8,626 nucleotides of DNA from Clostridiales bacterium. Its GTDB lineage: Bacteria; Bacillota; Clostridia; Lachnospirales; Lachnospiraceae. Shown piece after piece: positions 6,507 through 8,626 of this stretch. The notes under the pieces were generated by a model. It did not search any database, was not told the origin of the DNA, and saw nothing but the letters and a program-made list of their open reading frames with translations. The position numbers and the translations under genes were made by a program. Position 1 is the first letter of the stretch. Each line of letters opens with the position of its first letter. The stretch spans positions 1 to 8,626 of the forward strand of contig JAJBVF010000225.1 of assembly GCA_020859965.1 (NCBI GenBank), in the 5' to 3' direction.

Positions 6507-6554
6507 ATTTTTGTACAATATAGCCAATTTTCATTTTCAATTCTTGTGCAATAT
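6507..6554. repeat. Pair of 15-bp direct repeats upstream of the promoter
   Basis: ATTTTTGTACAATAT (6507-6521) and ATTCTTGTGCAATAT (6540-6554) match at 13 of 15 positions with a 33-bp period. Each has a palindromic TTGYRCAA core. They lie at roughly -63 and -96 from the predicted start, on about the same face of the helix, which suits an upstream binding protein. The region is AT-rich, so chance similarity is possible. Confidence 0.4.
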
Positions 6555-6568
6555 TTTTGACCGATTTT

Positions 6569-7549
6569 TTACAGAGTTGTCCCACCTTTACGCAATTTGA
6601 TTTTCAGAATGACTCTCTTATCGACATAGCGATTTCCATTGATCAATTCGCAAAGCAGACTCACCGACTCCTTTGCCAGACCGGCAATTGGCTGAACAAT
6701 CGTAGTCATTTTGGGTTCCACCAATTCAGTAATGTAGGTTCCATCATAAGACACAATTTTTACATCCCGCGGAATTTTTTTATGTCTGTGAATCAGTTCA
6801 TTCATACACTCAATGGCCAGACGGTCAACGCCAAATACGCCATCAAACTCAACGCCATCCTCAAATACCTTTTCTACAATTTCATGATAATACTCTGTAT
6901 CCAGCCGATCCCAAGCGAGGTCATAGCAAAAAGTCTCTGCACCATGCTGCCGCATGACTTTCTCAAACTCTGCATGACGGTCATGATAAAGAGTGTCTAC
7001 TCCCGTAACACTTCGAAAATGCAGTACTCTTTTACAGCCATTTTCAATCAATGTTTCAGCCGCGATCCTGCCACCTTCTTTATGATCCACCGCGACAACC
7101 GGAATCTCTTCTCCAAGATAACGGTCAAGCGCTACGATTGGCTTCTGAATCTTCGTATATGCCTTCTTGTCCAGAGAAGAAACGCCGGAGATCACGCCAT
7201 CCACGATATGGCGATTGAGCATATCCAGATATTCTTCCTCTGCATTCACTCCTTTTACGGTATTACAGAGCATGGTCTTGAAACCCACTTTATGTAGTTC
7301 TTCTTCAACGCAATCAATAAATTCCGCAAAAAATGGATTGGATACATTGGGAACCAGAACTGCAATAATCCCGCTCCTTTTGCGATAAAGATTCCTCGCC
7401 AGCTCGTTCGGCGTATAATCCAGTTCTTTCATTGCCTGTTCAATTTTTGCTTTAGTAGCTTCTGAAACATATCCACTGTCATTGATCATGCGAGATACCG
7501 TGCCCACTCCCACGCCAGCCTGTCTCGCTACATCCTTAATGCTCGCCAT
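6569..7549 (-). CDS. LacI-family transcriptional regulator
   Basis: This 326-residue DNA-binding regulator is probably the local repressor of the operon downstream. The N-terminal helix-turn-helix covers about residues 3-24 (IKDVARQAGVGVGTVSRMIN), with VGTVSR in the recognition helix, followed by the hinge PNELARNL (47-54) whose last leucine would insert into the minor groove. The rest is a periplasmic-binding-protein-like sensor domain (IIAVLVPNVSNPFF at 61-74, later VVAVDH, VSYDGT and TTIVQP) that should bind the inducer. The ATG at 7549 follows GAGGA by 6 nt. It has its own promoter and is transcribed in the same direction as the operon, 311 nt upstream of it. By family logic a sugar, perhaps DFA III, inulobiose or fructose, releases it from DNA; that ligand is inference. 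The operator is not identified with certainty, although the leader palindromes are candidates. Confidence 0.95.
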   Translation of the reverse strand: MASIKDVARQAGVGVGTVSRMINDSGYVSEATKAKIEQAMKELDYTPNELARNLYRKRSGIIAVLVPNVSNPFFAEFIDCVEEELHKVGFKTMLCNTVKGVNAEEEYLDMLNRHIVDGVISGVSSLDKKAYTKIQKPIVALDRYLGEEIPVVAVDHKEGGRIAAETLIENGCKRVLHFRSVTGVDTLYHDRHAEFEKVMRQHGAETFCYDLAWDRLDTEYYHEIVEKVFEDGVEFDGVFGVDRLAIECMNELIHRHKKIPRDVKIVSYDGTYITELVEPKMTTIVQPIAGLAKESVSLLCELINGNRYVDKRVILKIKLRKGGTTL

Positions 7550-7567
7550 ATTCCGTCCTCAACCCAT

Positions 7568-7582
7568 TCTGCCTCCGGCAGA
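7568..7582. promoter_or_regulatory. Inverted repeat in the lacI-type gene leader
   Basis: TCTGCC (7568-7573) and GGCAGA (7577-7582) form an exact 6-bp inverted repeat with a 3-bp centre, between the predicted promoter and the ribosome binding site of the regulator gene. It has an odd length, unlike a standard LacI-family site. It may be a small RNA hairpin or an autoregulatory site. Confidence 0.3.
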
Positions 7583-7624
7583 CATTCTTTCTTTTTTCAA
7601 CAATCTAAAAAACAACCTAATGCG

Positions 7625-7653
7625 ATAATACTTCATCTTTTTCTGATTGTCCA
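7625..7653 (-). promoter_or_regulatory. Promoter of the lacI-type regulator gene
   Basis: On the minus strand TGGACA (7648-7653) and TATTAT (7625-7630) are separated by 17 bp, each one mismatch from the SigA consensus. The predicted start near 7618 leaves a leader of about 68 nt to the ATG at 7549. It lies just after the spoVG terminator, so the regulator is transcribed independently. Confidence 0.65.
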
Positions 7654-7682
7654 GAAATAAAAATTCATTTTACTTTTCCAGA

Positions 7683-7727
7683 AAAAACAGGAGACAGCTC
7701 TACGCACCAAAGCTGTCTCCTGTTTTT
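7683..7727. terminator. Intrinsic terminator after spoVG
   Basis: The arms 7683-7699 and 7711-7727 form a perfect 17-bp stem (core CAGGAGACAGCT/AGCTGTCTCCTG) with an 11-nt loop, flanked by an A-run and a T-run. It begins 13 nt past the spoVG stop on the minus strand and ends that transcript before the regulator gene. The symmetry would let it act on either strand. Confidence 0.93.
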
Positions 7728-7740
7728 CTTATTCATATTC

Positions 7741-8016
7741 TTATTCTTCTTCTGACTCTTCTGCAGCTGCTTTTTCATATTCATCTAGAATAATCTGCTG
7801 TATCCGCTCGCGTGTCTCAGAGTTAATAGGATGCGCGATATCACGATATTCGCCATCCGCAGCCTTCCGGCTGGGCATCGCTATAAATAAACCCTTTTCT
7901 CCTTCGATTACCTTGATATCATGTACTACAAATTCATCATCCAGCGTAATGGACACGATGGCTTTCATCTTGCCCTCTTTCGCTACTTTTCTAACTCTTA
8001 CGTCGGTTATTGTCAT
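7741..8016 (-). CDS. spoVG: SpoVG family RNA/DNA-binding regulator
   Basis: This 91-residue protein matches SpoVG closely: TDVRVRKV at the start, AIVSITLDDEFVVHDIKVIEG, GLFIAMPSRK and DGEYRDIAHPIN in order, then an acidic tail (AAAEESEEE). SpoVG is a small conserved protein of Firmicutes that binds nucleic acid and affects sporulation septation, cell-wall genes and virulence traits in different species. I chose the ATG at 8016 because the family begins here (M-x-x-TDVR) and GGGGGAAAGG lies just upstream. Earlier in-frame starts, up to the one at 8061, add residues not found in the family, and one of those ATGs overlaps the ribosome binding site. It lies 156 nt after glgD and ends in a strong terminator. 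There is no sign that it belongs to the fructan operon. Confidence 0.95.
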   Translation of the reverse strand: MTITDVRVRKVAKEGKMKAIVSITLDDEFVVHDIKVIEGEKGLFIAMPSRKAADGEYRDIAHPINSETRERIQQIILDEYEKAAAEESEEE

Positions 8017-8097
8017 TGACCTTTCCCCCATGTTGCTTGTATTTCTTTTCCCGCTGCACACTACAGGTCACCACAAATCAGCTTTTCATCCCATGTC

Positions 8098-8120
8098 GGC
8101 TGGCACACAATGCCTGAGCC
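8098..8120. other. Hairpin in the glgD-spoVG spacer
   Basis: GGCT/AGCC and GGCA/TGCC pair around a 5-nt loop with a 2-nt bulge, between the glgD stop and the spoVG start. There is no U-run, so it is not an obvious terminator. No convincing promoter for spoVG was seen in 8017-8172, so the two genes may be co-transcribed. Confidence 0.25.
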
Positions 8121-8172
8121 GTTCTGATCCGAATCTTTCTTCTGCGGCAGTTCCCAAACGGGAAATCCTGTC

Positions 8173-8626
8173 CTAAAGGACATATCTTTCATCTGATTCT
8201 ATCACGATCTTCACTCCATCCTCGCCCACTATACGCGAATTCGCGCGGATGGTATCGCGGCTCTCAACAATGCAGTTCTCAAGATAAACATTATCGCCGA
8301 GGTATACATCATTGAGAATAATTGAATTTTTGATCGTACAGTTGTTTCCGACAAACACCTTTTTGAAAATAACTGAATTTTCCACAGTGCCGTTGATAAT
8401 GCAGCCATTGGCTACCAGGCTGTTTCTCACATTGCTCCCCGGGTTGTACTTTGCCGGAGGATTGTCGTCCACCTTTGAGTGTACATCCGGATGCTCGTGG
8501 AAGAAATAATCCCGCACGTCTTTTTTCAGAAAATCCATGTTTGTCCGGTAGTAGGAATCCACGGAAGCGATATTGCTCCAGTATCCCTCCATCTTGTATC
8601 CATATATCCGTTTGACATCCTTGTAG
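8173..8626 (-). CDS. glgD: Glucose-1-phosphate adenylyltransferase regulatory subunit GlgD, C-terminal part
   Basis: The gene continues past the right edge, and about 150 C-terminal codons are visible, ending at TAG 8173-8175. The first readable residues run YGYKMEGYWSNIASVDSYYRTNMDFL, the characteristic GlgD/GlgC hinge between the nucleotidyltransferase domain and the left-handed beta-helix. Hexapeptide-repeat rungs follow (NSVIFKKVFVGNNCTIKNSI, then ILNDVYLGDNVYLENCIV). GlgD pairs with GlgC to make ADP-glucose from glucose-1-phosphate and ATP for glycogen synthesis, and is usually catalytically weak or regulatory. The wording GYW-NIAS with DSYY-NMDFL favours GlgD over GlgC, but the catalytic domain lies outside the window. 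An internal ATG at 8592 is not the true start because the reading frame and homology run through it. Confidence 0.85.
   Translation of the reverse strand, partial: YKDVKRIYGYKMEGYWSNIASVDSYYRTNMDFLKKDVRDYFFHEHPDVHSKVDDNPPAKYNPGSNVRNSLVANGCIINGTVENSVIFKKVFVGNNCTIKNSIILNDVYLGDNVYLENCIVESRDTIRANSRIVGEDGVKIVIESDERYVL

Noticed and set aside
6557..7297. 246-codon plus-strand open frame opposite the LacI-type gene
   Set aside because: It is fully antisense to a clear LacI-family gene, has no recognisable domain and no good ribosome binding site; it reads as a shadow frame.
7625..7632. AATACT half-site overlapping the -10 of the regulator promoter, resembling the 18-bp palindrome
   Set aside because: Only one 6-bp half is present in AT-rich DNA, too little to claim autoregulation.
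8017..8061. N-terminal extension of SpoVG
   Set aside because: The extra residues are not part of the SpoVG family, and the ribosome binding site lies just before the ATG at 8016.

Overview
The window looks like part of a low-to-mid GC Gram-positive genome, most likely an anaerobic gut Clostridia of the Lachnospiraceae type. The evidence is a GlgD-type ADP-glucose pyrophosphorylase subunit next to spoVG, strong AGGAGG-type ribosome binding sites, a consensus SigA promoter, and a CUT1 sugar transporter with no ATPase of its own. The species cannot be fixed from the sequence alone.

Layout: (1) 1-213, plus strand: the C-terminal end of a PlsC-like acyltransferase. (2) 267-306: a bidirectional terminator between convergent genes. 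(3) 319-6257, minus strand: a five-gene catabolic operon. In transcription order it encodes a solute-binding protein, two CUT1 permeases, a cytoplasmic GH32 beta-fructosidase, and a cytoplasmic GH91 protein of the inulin fructotransferase / difructose anhydride (DFA) hydrolase family. (4) 6258-6568: a dense regulatory region with a perfect-consensus promoter, a leader of about 194 nt and several palindromes and repeats. (5) 6569-7549, minus strand: a LacI-family regulator with its own promoter. (6) 7683-7727: a strong terminator. (7) spoVG (7741-8016) and the C-terminal part of glgD (8173-8626), both minus strand and probably ordinary housekeeping flank.

Working model (inference): the binding protein and permeases import a small fructan-derived sugar, energised by a shared ATPase encoded elsewhere. 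The best candidate is difructose anhydride III, or short inulin oligosaccharides. The GH91 enzyme acts inside the cell, opening DFA III to inulobiose or acting on inulo-oligosaccharides. The GH32 enzyme then releases fructose. The LacI-type protein upstream is the likely local repressor, and cre-like sites in the leader suggest added catabolite control. An intrinsic terminator after the binding-protein gene should make that protein more abundant than the downstream gene products. The GH91 enzyme has both catalytic acidic residues of the family but no secretion signal, and a stop codon three codons upstream rules one out. That makes an intracellular DFA-hydrolase pathway more likely than the classical secreted inulin fructotransferase.
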